NCBI RefSeq assembly: GCF_022808715.1
Contig: NZ_JAKZKX010000010.1
Coordinates: forward strand, 62,001-126,000
Reading direction: 5' to 3'
Length of the DNA stretch: 64,000 nt
DNA from: Fundidesulfovibrio agrisoli
GTDB taxonomy: Bacteria; Desulfobacterota; Desulfovibrionia; Desulfovibrionales; Desulfovibrionaceae
Shown: positions 7,897 through 15,430 of the stretch, piece by piece
How positions within the stretch are numbered: position 1 is the stretch's first letter
Layout: each line of letters begins with the position of its first letter
Translations under genes and position numbers: made by a program
The notes under the pieces: generated by a model
What the model was told of the DNA's origin: nothing
What the model saw: only the letters and a program-made list of their open reading frames with translations
Databases searched by the model: none

Positions 7897-8970
7897 ATGG
7901 CCCAGCCCAAACGCCTCGTCCTCCTCTTGCAGGATTTGCTCTTCGGCGGCACGCAGCGCCACGCCCTGGAGCTGGCCCGCCGCATCGACCGCACCCGCTT
8001 CGCCCCCGAATTCTGGATGATGAGCGCCGGGCGCGATTTCGAGGCCCAGGCCCGCGAGGCGGACATCACACTGGCCTGGGTTGACGATAAGCGTTCGATA
8101 AGCGCCGGAACAATTCTCAAGCTGCATCAGCATCTTAAGCGTGAGCAGCCGGACATCCTCATGCCGCTCACCGCCGTGCCCAACATCTGGGGGCGGGTGC
8201 TGGGCAGGCTCTCCGGCCTGCCCCTGGTGCTGGGCACCTGCCGGGGCGGGGGCAACATCACCCGCCAGCACGAGCGCTTCCTGGCCCGCTTCGCCCACCA
8301 TCACATCACCAACACGCAGGCCCTCAAGAACGCCCTGCTGGCCCTGGGCCGCAGCGACGAGCAGGTGACCGTGATCCAGAACGGTGTGGACACCGATTTC
8401 TTCAGCCCCGACCCCGACGGCTTCGCCCCGGTGCGCAAGGTTGTGCTCTGCGTGGCCCGCTTCGTGGAAGACAAGGACCATCTGACCCTGCTCCAGGCCT
8501 TCGACAAGGCCTGGAAGGCCGTGCCCGAGGCCGAGCTGTGGCTGGTGGGGGATGGGCCGCTCAAGGGGCGCGTGGAGCACGCGGCGCGCAAGCTGGGCTG
8601 CGCGCGCAACATCCGGGTGTATCCGGGCGGGCCTGATTTGCGTCCTTTCTATCGGCAGGCCACGATACTGGCTCTGTCCTCCCTGCGGGAGGGGTTGCCC
8701 AACGTGGTGCTGGAGGGCATGGCCACCGGCCTGCCCATCGCGGCCACAAACGTGGGCGGCATCCCCGAAGTGGTGGAGCAGGGCCGCACCGGCCTGCTCA
8801 GCCCCGCGCGCGACGCCGACGCCCTGGGGGCCAATCTCGCGGCGCTGCTCTCGGACGAGGAACGCCGCGCGTCCATGGGCTCGCAGGCCCGGGCCGCGGC
8901 CCTGGAGACCTACTCCATGGAGGCCATGGTCAGGCGGCACGAGGAGCTGCTCACGCGCCTCGCCGGATGA
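7897..8970 (+). CDS. GT4-family glycosyltransferase (GT-B fold)
   Basis: A 357-residue GT-B enzyme. The N-terminal half opens with LLLQDLLFGGTQRHALELA, the glycine-rich acceptor-side loop of GT4 enzymes. The C-terminal half has VGDGPLKGRVE, then SSLREGLPNVVLEGMATGLPIAATNVGGIPEVV, which includes the EX7E motif that binds the nucleotide sugar. It therefore transfers a sugar from a nucleotide-sugar donor at the cytoplasmic face. I use ATG 7897, preceded by GAGG nine bases upstream, rather than a TTG three codons earlier. No membrane helix is present. Confidence 0.88.
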   Translation: MAQPKRLVLLLQDLLFGGTQRHALELARRIDRTRFAPEFWMMSAGRDFEAQAREADITLAWVDDKRSISAGTILKLHQHLKREQPDILMPLTAVPNIWGRVLGRLSGLPLVLGTCRGGGNITRQHERFLARFAHHHITNTQALKNALLALGRSDEQVTVIQNGVDTDFFSPDPDGFAPVRKVVLCVARFVEDKDHLTLLQAFDKAWKAVPEAELWLVGDGPLKGRVEHAARKLGCARNIRVYPGGPDLRPFYRQATILALSSLREGLPNVVLEGMATGLPIAATNVGGIPEVVEQGRTGLLSPARDADALGANLAALLSDEERRASMGSQARAAALETYSMEAMVRRHEELLTRLAG

Positions 8971-8985
8971 GCAGCGAGTGATTAT

Positions 8986-9137
8986 ATGGGATTCCAAAGG
9001 GAGGAACTCCCTTTGGCCGCCGGAGGCTCTCTTGATGCCTGATCGCGCCGGAGAACGTAGAGCGCCTCCGGCGGCCCAAGAGGGCTCCGCCCTCTCGGGA
9101 CTCTCCCGCCAAAGGGCCTTCGGCCCTCTGGACTCCC
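8986..9137. repeat. Head-to-head pair of dispersed hairpin repeats
   Basis: The 282-base gap after the GT4 gene is mostly two inverted copies of a dispersed intergenic repeat. The left copy has a 10-bp stem, CCAAAGGGAG/CTCCCTTTGG (8994-9003, 9007-9016), next to GCCGCCGGAGGC (9016-9027). The right copy holds the reverse complement GCCTCCGGCGGC (9064-9075), then stem AGAGGGC/GCCCTCT (79-85/89-95 of the 9000s), then CCAAAGGGCC with GGCCCTCTGG (9109-9131, one mismatch) and GACTCCC. Related copies lie at 10954, 11138 and 62098. No coding function is apparent. Confidence 0.7.
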
Positions 9138-9252
9138 ATGCCGCTTCGCGCCTGTCCGGCGGGGATTGTGGGCTGGGGCAGCGATATGCGGGCTGTTCAA
9201 TCCAGTTGCGAACGTTTATAAGGCGCGGGCGAAGCCCCCGCTGGAGTATGAT

Positions 9253-9663
9253 ATGAAGCCTATAACGACGGCCTGCGCCGTTCTGCTGGCCCTCGCCCTG
9301 GCCCTGCCCGCCGCCGCCTCGGCGGACATGACCGGGCTGTGGGAGGCCGACTTCATGGGCAACCGCGTGGAGTGCCACCTGGAGCAGCGCGGCAATTTCC
9401 TCTACGGCGTTGCCTACGTGTTCACCCGCAGCGGCGATCGCAACACCTACCACCTGGCGGGCATGGTGGACCACGGCCGCATCCGCGCGCAGCACGGCAG
9501 CGGCAACTATTTCGAGGGCGCGCTTCAGAACGCGGACACGGCCGCGGGCACGTTCTACTTCAAGGACGGCCCCTCGGTGCCCATGCAGGCCAAGCGCACC
9601 GCCAAAGGCCGCACAGCCCCCGGCGGGCTGGAGTGGCCGGCGGGATTCCCCCCCGCCAACTGA
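9253..9663 (+). CDS. Small secreted protein of unknown function
   Basis: A 136-residue protein starting at ATG 9253 with a clear signal peptide (MKPITTACAVLLALALALPAAASA, cleavage near residue 24). The mature part has a run of alternating hydrophobic and polar residues (TGLWEADFMGNRVECHLEQRGNFLYGVAYVF) suggesting a small beta-barrel or beta-sandwich, with a single cysteine. It looks lipocalin-like in pattern, but I cannot name the family. It lies 21 bp upstream of a membrane glycosyltransferase on the same strand, so the two are likely cotranscribed. A periplasmic role connected to glycolipid handling is possible but unsupported. Confidence 0.75.
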   Translation: MKPITTACAVLLALALALPAAASADMTGLWEADFMGNRVECHLEQRGNFLYGVAYVFTRSGDRNTYHLAGMVDHGRIRAQHGSGNYFEGALQNADTAAGTFYFKDGPSVPMQAKRTAKGRTAPGGLEWPAGFPPAN

Positions 9664-9684
9664 TTTTTCAAGGAACCATACGCA

Positions 9685-10857
9685 GTGAAAACCCTTTTCG
9701 TTCTCTCGGCCCTGGCCGAAATCGCAGTCCTTTTCGCGCTCTATTTCGCGGGCCGCAAACACGTGCTGAGCGGCATGCGCCTCCAGCCGCCCCTGGACAG
9801 GCCCCCGGCCAAGCCCCTGCGCGCCGCCATGATCGTGCCCGTCACCGGGGATACGCCCACGGTGCGAAACGGCCTGGCCAGCCTGCTCAAACAGGAATAC
9901 CCCGGCATCCGCTACGTCATCGTCACCCGCGACGAGGAAGACCCGGCCACGGACATGGTCCGCGCGCTCATCGAGGGCCGCGAGGACGCCGTGCTGCTCA
10001 CCAGCGGTCCCGCCACCACCAGCGGCCAGAAGAACCACAACCTGCTGGCCGGTGTGCGCCACCTGGGCGACTGGCCCGAGGCCTACATCTTCTGCGACTC
10101 CTCGCACCTGGCCAAGCCCGACCTGGCCGCGCTGCTGCTGGAGCCGCTGGCCAATGAATGGGCCGTGATCTCCGGCGGGTTCCATCGCGTCATCCCGCGC
10201 GACACGGTCATCCCCACCCTGGGCATGCTCAACGTCTGCCTGGCCCTGCACTGCCTGCAGCCCATCCGGGCCATCACCCAGCCCTGGGGCGGGGCCATGG
10301 CCATCACCCGCGAGGCCTTCGAGGAAAACGGCGTGGCCAAGGTCTGGGCGCACAACATCGTGGACGACTTCTCCATGGGCCCCCTGCTGGCCAAGAAGCG
10401 CATCCGCACCTGGCCCGTGGCCGACGCCTGCCTGGACACCCCGCTCAAGGCCGTGAAGTGGAAGCTCTGGGAGGACTGGCTCACCCGCCAGCTGCTCTAC
10501 CTCAAGTTCTGCACCCCGGAGATGTGGCTCGGAGCGCTGGCGGTGGTCTGGCTGTTCCTGTTCCCGCCGCTGGCCGCGCTGGGCGGCGTGCTGGGCGCGC
10601 TGCTGGGCTGCGCCGGGTGGTGGTGGCTGGGCGCGGCCCTGGCCTACGCTGGCGGGTTCACCGCTGTGGGCATGGCCTTCAGGAACTTCAGCCCGCGCCC
10701 CATGCCCCTCTGGCACTGGATGCTGGGATTCTTCACGACCTTCCTGGTGACCTCCTGGTGCTACCTGCGCACCTGGACCACGTTCACCATGTCCTGGCGG
10801 GGGATATCCTACAAAGTGACCTGGGGCGGGCGCGTGGTGAAGGTGCTCAGGAGCTGA
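9685..10857 (+). CDS. Membrane GT2 glycosyltransferase, ceramide glucosyltransferase-like (GT21)
   Basis: A 390-residue protein with an N-terminal membrane helix (about 5-22), a cytosolic GT-A domain, and C-terminal helices from about 285 to 365. The layout matches GT21 ceramide glucosyltransferases and related HpnI enzymes. Likely donor-site acidic residues sit in TRDEEDP and IFCDSSH, and the catalytic-base region is HNIVDDFSMG. The terminal Q/RXXRW motif of true ceramide glucosyltransferases appears only as RQLLYLKF, so the acceptor may differ. GTG 9685 is the start, with AAGGAA nine bases upstream. It follows the small secreted protein and ends at a strong terminator. An SPT-like enzyme 8 kb away makes a sphingolipid-like acceptor worth considering. 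Confidence 0.75.
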   Translation: MKTLFVLSALAEIAVLFALYFAGRKHVLSGMRLQPPLDRPPAKPLRAAMIVPVTGDTPTVRNGLASLLKQEYPGIRYVIVTRDEEDPATDMVRALIEGREDAVLLTSGPATTSGQKNHNLLAGVRHLGDWPEAYIFCDSSHLAKPDLAALLLEPLANEWAVISGGFHRVIPRDTVIPTLGMLNVCLALHCLQPIRAITQPWGGAMAITREAFEENGVAKVWAHNIVDDFSMGPLLAKKRIRTWPVADACLDTPLKAVKWKLWEDWLTRQLLYLKFCTPEMWLGALAVVWLFLFPPLAALGGVLGALLGCAGWWWLGAALAYAGGFTAVGMAFRNFSPRPMPLWHWMLGFFTTFLVTSWCYLRTWTTFTMSWRGISYKVTWGGRVVKVLRS

Positions 10858-10891
10858 GCGGACGGGCGCTCGACGCTACGATGCGATGAAG

Positions 10892-10924
10892 GCCGGTGCG
10901 GGATGTTCCCGCACCGGCTTTTTT
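10892..10924 (+). terminator. Rho-independent terminator
   Basis: A perfect 12-bp stem (10892-10903 with 10907-10918, arm GCCGGTGCGGGA), TGT loop and six T. It ends the secreted-protein and GT21-like transcript. Confidence 0.9.
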
Positions 10925-10953
10925 CTGTTCGGTCGGGGGAGGTGTTTGAAGAC

Positions 10954-11002
10954 GCGGGGCGCTGCCCCGCACCCCGCCAGGGGGCGTGGCCCCCTGGACC
11001 CG
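10954..11002 (+). repeat. Dispersed double-hairpin intergenic repeat, copy on plus strand
   Basis: Hairpin 1 is GCGGGGC-GCT-GCCCCGC (10954-10970). A short ACCCCG linker leads into hairpin 2, CCAGGGGGC/GCCCCCTGG (10977-10985, 10989-10997), followed by ACCCGC. It shares the plan hairpin, C-rich linker, CCA-stem-TGG, AC-CCC with the copies at 9079-9137 and 11138-11195, while the stem bases differ. It sits in the 361-base gap between a terminator and a convergent flippase gene. Confidence 0.65.
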
Positions 11003-11137
11003 CAAATGGGACAGGATCGCCCTCCCTACGTGCGTATGGGGCCGCCTGTGTCAGTGGTGATGAAACACTCGCAGCCTGTCTGCCCAGTGGGGGGCAGGCT
11101 GTCGGGATAATTGCCGCCGGACGGCGCGAAGCTATTG

Positions 11138-11195
11138 GGGGTGCAGGGGAGTCACTCCCCTGCCGGTGGGGTTTGGGGAGGCGGAGCATCCCCAA
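11138..11195 (-). repeat. Dispersed double-hairpin intergenic repeat, copy on minus strand
   Basis: Read on the minus strand: hairpin 1 TTGGGGA/TCCCCAA (11189-11195 with 11173-11179), linker ACCCCACCG, hairpin 2 GCAGGGGA/TCCCCTGC (11156-11163 with 11143-11150), then ACCCC. It is the inverted counterpart of the copy 150 bases to the left. Between the two copies there is a further imperfect inverted repeat, CAGCCTG and CAGGCTG (about 11072-11101). No gene is visible in 10925-11218. Confidence 0.55.
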
Positions 11196-11218
11196 GAAAT
11201 ATCGTCTAACAGGTCTCT

Positions 11219-12667
11219 TCAACCCTTCTGCAACTGCCCCCGCATCTCCTTCCACCACTTCCAGCCCAGCACGACAAACGGCGCAATCGCCGCGCCTTCG
11301 GCCAGTTCCCTGATCCCCAGGGGGCGCAGGGCGAAATAGAGCGCCGCGCCGATGGCCGTGGTCAAGGCCACGGGCGCCACGGCCCGCCATTTGATGAGCT
11401 GCATGGTGCGCTGGCAGTAGAGCGTCGTGCAGGCCCCCACCACTCCCTTGGTGATGACGATGGCCAGCCCGGCGCCAAGCAGCGGGTTGTGCGGGATGAG
11501 CAGCGCGCACAGGGCCACGTTCAGGGCCAGCCCGGCCCCGTAGATCCAGAACAGGGCGTTCTGGCGGTGCTGGCTCATCATCAGGTAGGCGGCGAGGTTG
11601 TGGATGAAGCTGAACATCACCGAGGGCACCAGCCACTTCTGCAGCCACATGGCCTGGGTGTAGCTCTGGCCGTAGATCAGGCCGATGATCCTGTCGGACT
11701 CGATGAACAGGAAGAACATCACCGGCACGGAGGCCCCCAGCAGCCACTTGACCGAGTTGTCCTTGAGGCGGTCGAATTCGTCCTTGTTGTGCCGCCAGAG
11801 CCCAACGAACAGCGGGAAGAGCACGCTTTTCATCAAGAGGCTTGAGATGGGGATCTGGATGGCGTCCACCACCTCCCAGGTGGCGGAGTACTGGGCCACG
11901 AAGTTGGGGCCTGCCACGCGCTGCAGGAAGAAGAGGTTGGCCTTGTTGTAGAGGATGGAGAACAGGGCCATGAACACGAACACCAGCCCGCCCTTGGCCG
12001 TGGCCCAGGTGCGGGCCAGGGCCTTGCCCTTGAGGGTCAGGCTCTGGATGTCGGTCTTGTTGATGGCGATCCAGGCGCCGCCCACCAGGTTGATGCCGTT
12101 CTCGATGATCTTGAACAGGGCGATCCAGTGGGGCTGGAACCCAAGGGCCAGGGTGCCCAAAGCCCAGCCGTAGCCGCAGACCGCGCCCACGGTGCGGATG
12201 CGGGCCTCCAGATCCTGCCGGCCCTGCACGCGGCAGGCCACGAAGAAGGTGCTGGCCAGGGCCTCCAGGCCCACGCCCGCCGTGATGACCTGGATGAGGT
12301 TGGTCAGGCCGCCGGTGTAGCGCTGCTGCATGACGAAGGCCGTGACGCCCAGCCACCCGAGGACCAGGATAGTGGCTTTGATGAGCGTGTACTGCACCAG
12401 GATGTCGCCCTTGTGCCCGAACTTCTTGGAGAGCGAGGAGACAAGGGGCTGGTTCAGGCCGAACTCGCCAAGGAAGAGCACGATGACGGCCGTGTTGAAG
12501 GCCAGCTGGAACTCGCCGTAGTGGCTCTGGTTCACGCGGGCCAGGTAGATGAAGAAGGCGGTGTGCAGCAGGTCGCGGATGGTCTGGGCGGAGGCCAGAT
12601 GCAGGAATTTTCCCAATATGCCGTGGGATTTGACGCCGGTAGTCGACGATGCGGGCGGACGGCTCAT
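11219..12667 (-). CDS. Oligosaccharide flippase (Wzx/MATE-like, MOP superfamily)
   Basis: A 482-residue protein with about 12-14 hydrophobic segments spread evenly over its length, as in Wzx-type flippases. These move lipid-linked glycan repeat units across the cytoplasmic membrane. The N-terminal pattern (LASAQTIRDLLHTAFFIYLARVNQSHYGEFQLAFN) is the usual first-helix region of the polysaccharide synthesis family. Basic residues cluster in the short cytosolic loops and at the C-terminus (WKWWKEMRGQLQKG). It lies 58 bases downstream of a radical SAM gene on the same strand, with a perfect hairpin between them. It links the glycosyltransferases of this region to export. Substrate specificity cannot be predicted. 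Confidence 0.85.
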   Translation of the reverse strand: MSRPPASSTTGVKSHGILGKFLHLASAQTIRDLLHTAFFIYLARVNQSHYGEFQLAFNTAVIVLFLGEFGLNQPLVSSLSKKFGHKGDILVQYTLIKATILVLGWLGVTAFVMQQRYTGGLTNLIQVITAGVGLEALASTFFVACRVQGRQDLEARIRTVGAVCGYGWALGTLALGFQPHWIALFKIIENGINLVGGAWIAINKTDIQSLTLKGKALARTWATAKGGLVFVFMALFSILYNKANLFFLQRVAGPNFVAQYSATWEVVDAIQIPISSLLMKSVLFPLFVGLWRHNKDEFDRLKDNSVKWLLGASVPVMFFLFIESDRIIGLIYGQSYTQAMWLQKWLVPSVMFSFIHNLAAYLMMSQHRQNALFWIYGAGLALNVALCALLIPHNPLLGAGLAIVITKGVVGACTTLYCQRTMQLIKWRAVAPVALTTAIGAALYFALRPLGIRELAEGAAIAPFVVLGWKWWKEMRGQLQKG

Positions 12668-12694
12668 GCGGTTGGCGTCTTATGGGGATGGAGA

Positions 12695-12718
12695 GGGGCG
12701 GGCCGGTCGGCCCGCCCC
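12695..12718 (-). terminator. Perfect hairpin between radical SAM and flippase genes
   Basis: A 10-bp stem GGGGCGGGCC/GGCCCGCCCC with a four-base loop, placed just after the radical SAM stop codon. No T-tract follows, so it may be an intra-operon attenuator or mRNA-stabilising hairpin rather than a full terminator. Confidence 0.5.
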
Positions 12719-12725
12719 TGCGGCA

Positions 12726-14273
12726 TCACTTGGATTTTTTGGCCTTGGAGGCCTTGGATTTCTTCGCTGCTGATTCAGCTTTGGGCTTTGCCTTGGGGTT
12801 GGCCGCCGGAGCGGGCTTCGCGGCGGGCGCTGCAACGGGTTCTGACACGGCGGGCAGCGGCGTCTCGTGCACCACGGGCAGGGGCATCTGCTTCACCTGG
12901 GGCAGGGCCTCCTCCTTGGGGGTGGGCAGATGCTCCTCGGCCACGGCCGGGGCCGGCGCGGCCTTGGGTGCCTCGGCCTCGGCCGCTTCGGGCTGGGTGT
13001 CGCCCTCGGGGGCCTGCTCCTGGGCGGGGGCGGCCTGGGCCGCGCCGCCGCAGCATCCGCCGCGAGGCGTGCAGGAGATGAACCCGCCGAACTTCTCCAA
13101 TTCGTCCACGCGGCAGCTCCAGACCATCTTGCCCTTGTAGTGGATGGCGTCCGGGCAGCCGTCGCACATGTTCTGGCGGCCGTCGTCGAAGACGTCGCAG
13201 GGCTGGATGATCATGATGGACTGGATGTGCAGGCAGTCGGCCCACTTGGAGGGGGCCTTGAGCCAGCGCCCGAAGATCTTGCGGATGGACTTGTCGAACA
13301 GCGCCAGGGGGAACATGGCCTGGGCCGTGTTGGTCAGCCAGGGGCGCCCGTAGGCCAGGTAGGTGCCGAAGAACAGGTGGTGGAAGCTCTGGACGAGCTC
13401 CGCGAACTTGGGGGAGAGGTGCCCCAGGATGCGGTTCTTGTCGCCAACGCGCAGGGTGAGCAGCCACTTCATGGACTGCGGGTCCTCGGTGCCGTTCAGG
13501 TAGGCGCAGGGCTCGAATTCGGGGCAGATTTCGCGGATCTTGTCCGCCACTTCCTGGGCCACGATGTCCTTGTGGGTCTCCATGTGGTCCAGCTGGTAGA
13601 CCAGCTCGGTGGGCTTCACCTCGCGCCCGCCCACGTGCACGTCGAAGTTCCACTGGGTTCTGGCGGAGCGGAACAGGATGTAGACCATGGTCTGCACCAG
13701 GTCCATGTGCTCCTGGGCCCAGTTGGTGAGCATGGGGATGTCGTCCAGGGTGTCGCGGTAGATGGTGGCGTTGAAGGCGCAGGCCACCTTGCCGCCGCTG
13801 TGCTCCTTGATCATCCTGGCCAGCTTCAGGCGCAGCTCGCATAGTTCCGCCTCGGTCTTGCCGATCCAGCCGGGACGCTTCTGGTGGGAGTCCACGTGCA
13901 TGGTGAAGCCCACCAGCCCGGCCTTGGTCAGGTCGCGCACCAGGGCGGGCGTCAGGGCCTGGCCGTTGGAGTTGATGATGGGCTTCCAGCCCTGTGCGGC
14001 CACGTAGCGCACCAACTCAACGATGTCGGGGTAGATCAGGGGCTCGCCGCCCGCGATGGAGATGCCGTCCGTGCGGCGCAGCGCGCGGACCTGCTCAAGG
14101 TCGCGGATGACGTCGGCCAGGGGCTTGTGCCCCTCCGGGTCGTTCTCGCGGTAGCAGCCCTCGCAATAGAGGTTGCACTTGGTGGTGGGCTCCAGCCAGG
14201 TGATGGCGTTGTCGGCCAGGTTCCAGGGGAGACGGTAATAGCTTCCGGGAGTCAGGGGGCGTTTCGCATTCAT
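12726..14273 (-). CDS. Radical SAM protein with SPASM-like region and Ala/Pro/Lys-rich tail
   Basis: A 515-residue protein. The radical SAM cluster motif CNLYCEGC lies near residue 33, followed by IAGGEPLIYPDI near 73. A cysteine-rich part follows about residues 340-400 (ADCLHIQ, QPCDVFDD, MCDGCPDA, WSCRVDELEKFGGFISC, GGCCGG) that could hold auxiliary clusters. The last 110 residues are low-complexity, rich in Ala, Pro, Glu and finally Lys (AAKKSKASKAKKSK), a disordered basic tail. The reaction is unknown; the phrase 'MKWLLTLRVGDKNRILGHLSPKFAELVQSFHH' recurs in anaerobe radical SAM proteins of unknown role. It leads toward the flippase and may act on the exported glycan or lipid. Confidence 0.8.
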   Translation of the reverse strand: MNAKRPLTPGSYYRLPWNLADNAITWLEPTTKCNLYCEGCYRENDPEGHKPLADVIRDLEQVRALRRTDGISIAGGEPLIYPDIVELVRYVAAQGWKPIINSNGQALTPALVRDLTKAGLVGFTMHVDSHQKRPGWIGKTEAELCELRLKLARMIKEHSGGKVACAFNATIYRDTLDDIPMLTNWAQEHMDLVQTMVYILFRSARTQWNFDVHVGGREVKPTELVYQLDHMETHKDIVAQEVADKIREICPEFEPCAYLNGTEDPQSMKWLLTLRVGDKNRILGHLSPKFAELVQSFHHLFFGTYLAYGRPWLTNTAQAMFPLALFDKSIRKIFGRWLKAPSKWADCLHIQSIMIIQPCDVFDDGRQNMCDGCPDAIHYKGKMVWSCRVDELEKFGGFISCTPRGGCCGGAAQAAPAQEQAPEGDTQPEAAEAEAPKAAPAPAVAEEHLPTPKEEALPQVKQMPLPVVHETPLPAVSEPVAAPAAKPAPAANPKAKPKAESAAKKSKASKAKKSK

Positions 14274-14340
14274 GGCGTATCCGTAATCGCTTAGGTGACT
14301 GTCCTATTTTTTACACATCCTGCCCGAACTAGCGCAATCG

Positions 14341-15405
14341 TCAATCCTTGGCAACGGCGGGGAGGCGCTTCCCGCCTATGTAGCTTTCCACGAGCCCGAA
14401 GGCGTACTCGTTGCCCCTGAAGTCCACGGCCGCGACGCGCTCCCGGCAGCGCTCCACCTGGCCCTCGAAGCCGGAGACGGCGGCCTCGTCCAGGTGGTGC
14501 ATGTCCAGGTGCAGGCCGTAGCCGAGCTTCTGCAGGTAATGGGCGTTGAGCCACTGCTCGAACGCGCCCTTGACCGGCAGGGAAATGATGGGCTTGCCGT
14601 AGTAGAGGGCCTCGCTCATGAGCGTGTGCCCGCCGCCGCAGATCACGTATGCGGCGGAGGCCATGTCCTTGAGCAGGCCGTCTTCGCTGAAGGTCTTGAA
14701 GGTCAGGGGGCCGTCCACCTCGTCGCGGTGGTAGCCGTAGACGATCACGGGGCGGCCCAGGGTCTTGAGCAGGGGCACGAAGCGGTCGCAGATGGAGCAG
14801 CTCTGGTAGACCAGCACGTGTTCGCCGATGCTCGGCGCGTGCTCGAAGACCTTCTCCCGGTGGATGGGCGGCGAGATGGCCCGGTGCGGCCCGGGCTTCA
14901 GCGGGGGCTGATAGAAGGAGATCACCAGGTGGTCCGTGGAGTTGGAGAAGAGGTTGTCCACGGAGAAGGACGTGGAGCGCAGGTCCCACCAGACGGAGCG
15001 GGGCAGGTGGTGCTGGCAGAGCGTGATGACGTGCTGGTGGTCGATGGAGAGGCAGCGGATGCCCGCGCGCTTGGCCGCGATGGGCACGAAGTATTCGTAG
15101 TCGGAGATGCAGGCGTCGGGCTTGAAGCTTTCGATCACGCGGCCCAGGCGTTTCAGCTCGCTTTCGCGCCGCGCCAGGGTCTTCACGCCGAGCTTCATGG
15201 TCTCCCAGAGGTCCAGGGAGTAGTTCTTGTAGCGGGTGCCGGGGTTGAGCGCGGTCTCCACGCGGTAGTCGCGCCGCAGGATGCCGGCGGCCTCCTCGCT
15301 GGTGACGAAGAGGAACTCGTGCTGGGGGAAGCGCCGGGCCAGGGTCAGGGCGCGGATGGCGTGCCCGTGCTGGGAGCCGTGAACGCCGTAGAGGATGCGT
15401 GCCAT
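14341..15405 (-). CDS. GT-B glycosyltransferase of the MJ1255/MurG-like group
   Basis: A 354-residue protein opening MARILYGVHGSQHGHAIRALTLA, the glycine-rich first loop of the MJ1255-type (Glyco_tran_1_3) glycosyltransferases related to MurG. The second half has the typical ICGGGHTLMSEALYYGKPIISLPVKGAFEQWLNAHYL, in which GGGHTLMSEAL corresponds to the nucleotide-sugar binding loop of MurG-like enzymes. It probably transfers a sugar from a nucleotide donor to a lipid or glycan on the inner membrane face. It lies 25 bases downstream of the asparagine synthase gene on the same strand, in an apparent run GT4, asnB, this gene. Confidence 0.8.
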   Translation of the reverse strand: MARILYGVHGSQHGHAIRALTLARRFPQHEFLFVTSEEAAGILRRDYRVETALNPGTRYKNYSLDLWETMKLGVKTLARRESELKRLGRVIESFKPDACISDYEYFVPIAAKRAGIRCLSIDHQHVITLCQHHLPRSVWWDLRSTSFSVDNLFSNSTDHLVISFYQPPLKPGPHRAISPPIHREKVFEHAPSIGEHVLVYQSCSICDRFVPLLKTLGRPVIVYGYHRDEVDGPLTFKTFSEDGLLKDMASAAYVICGGGHTLMSEALYYGKPIISLPVKGAFEQWLNAHYLQKLGYGLHLDMHHLDEAAVSGFEGQVERCRERVAAVDFRGNEYAFGLVESYIGGKRLPAVAKD

Positions 15406-15430
15406 GTTCGGTCCGTTCCCTGGGCGCGGC

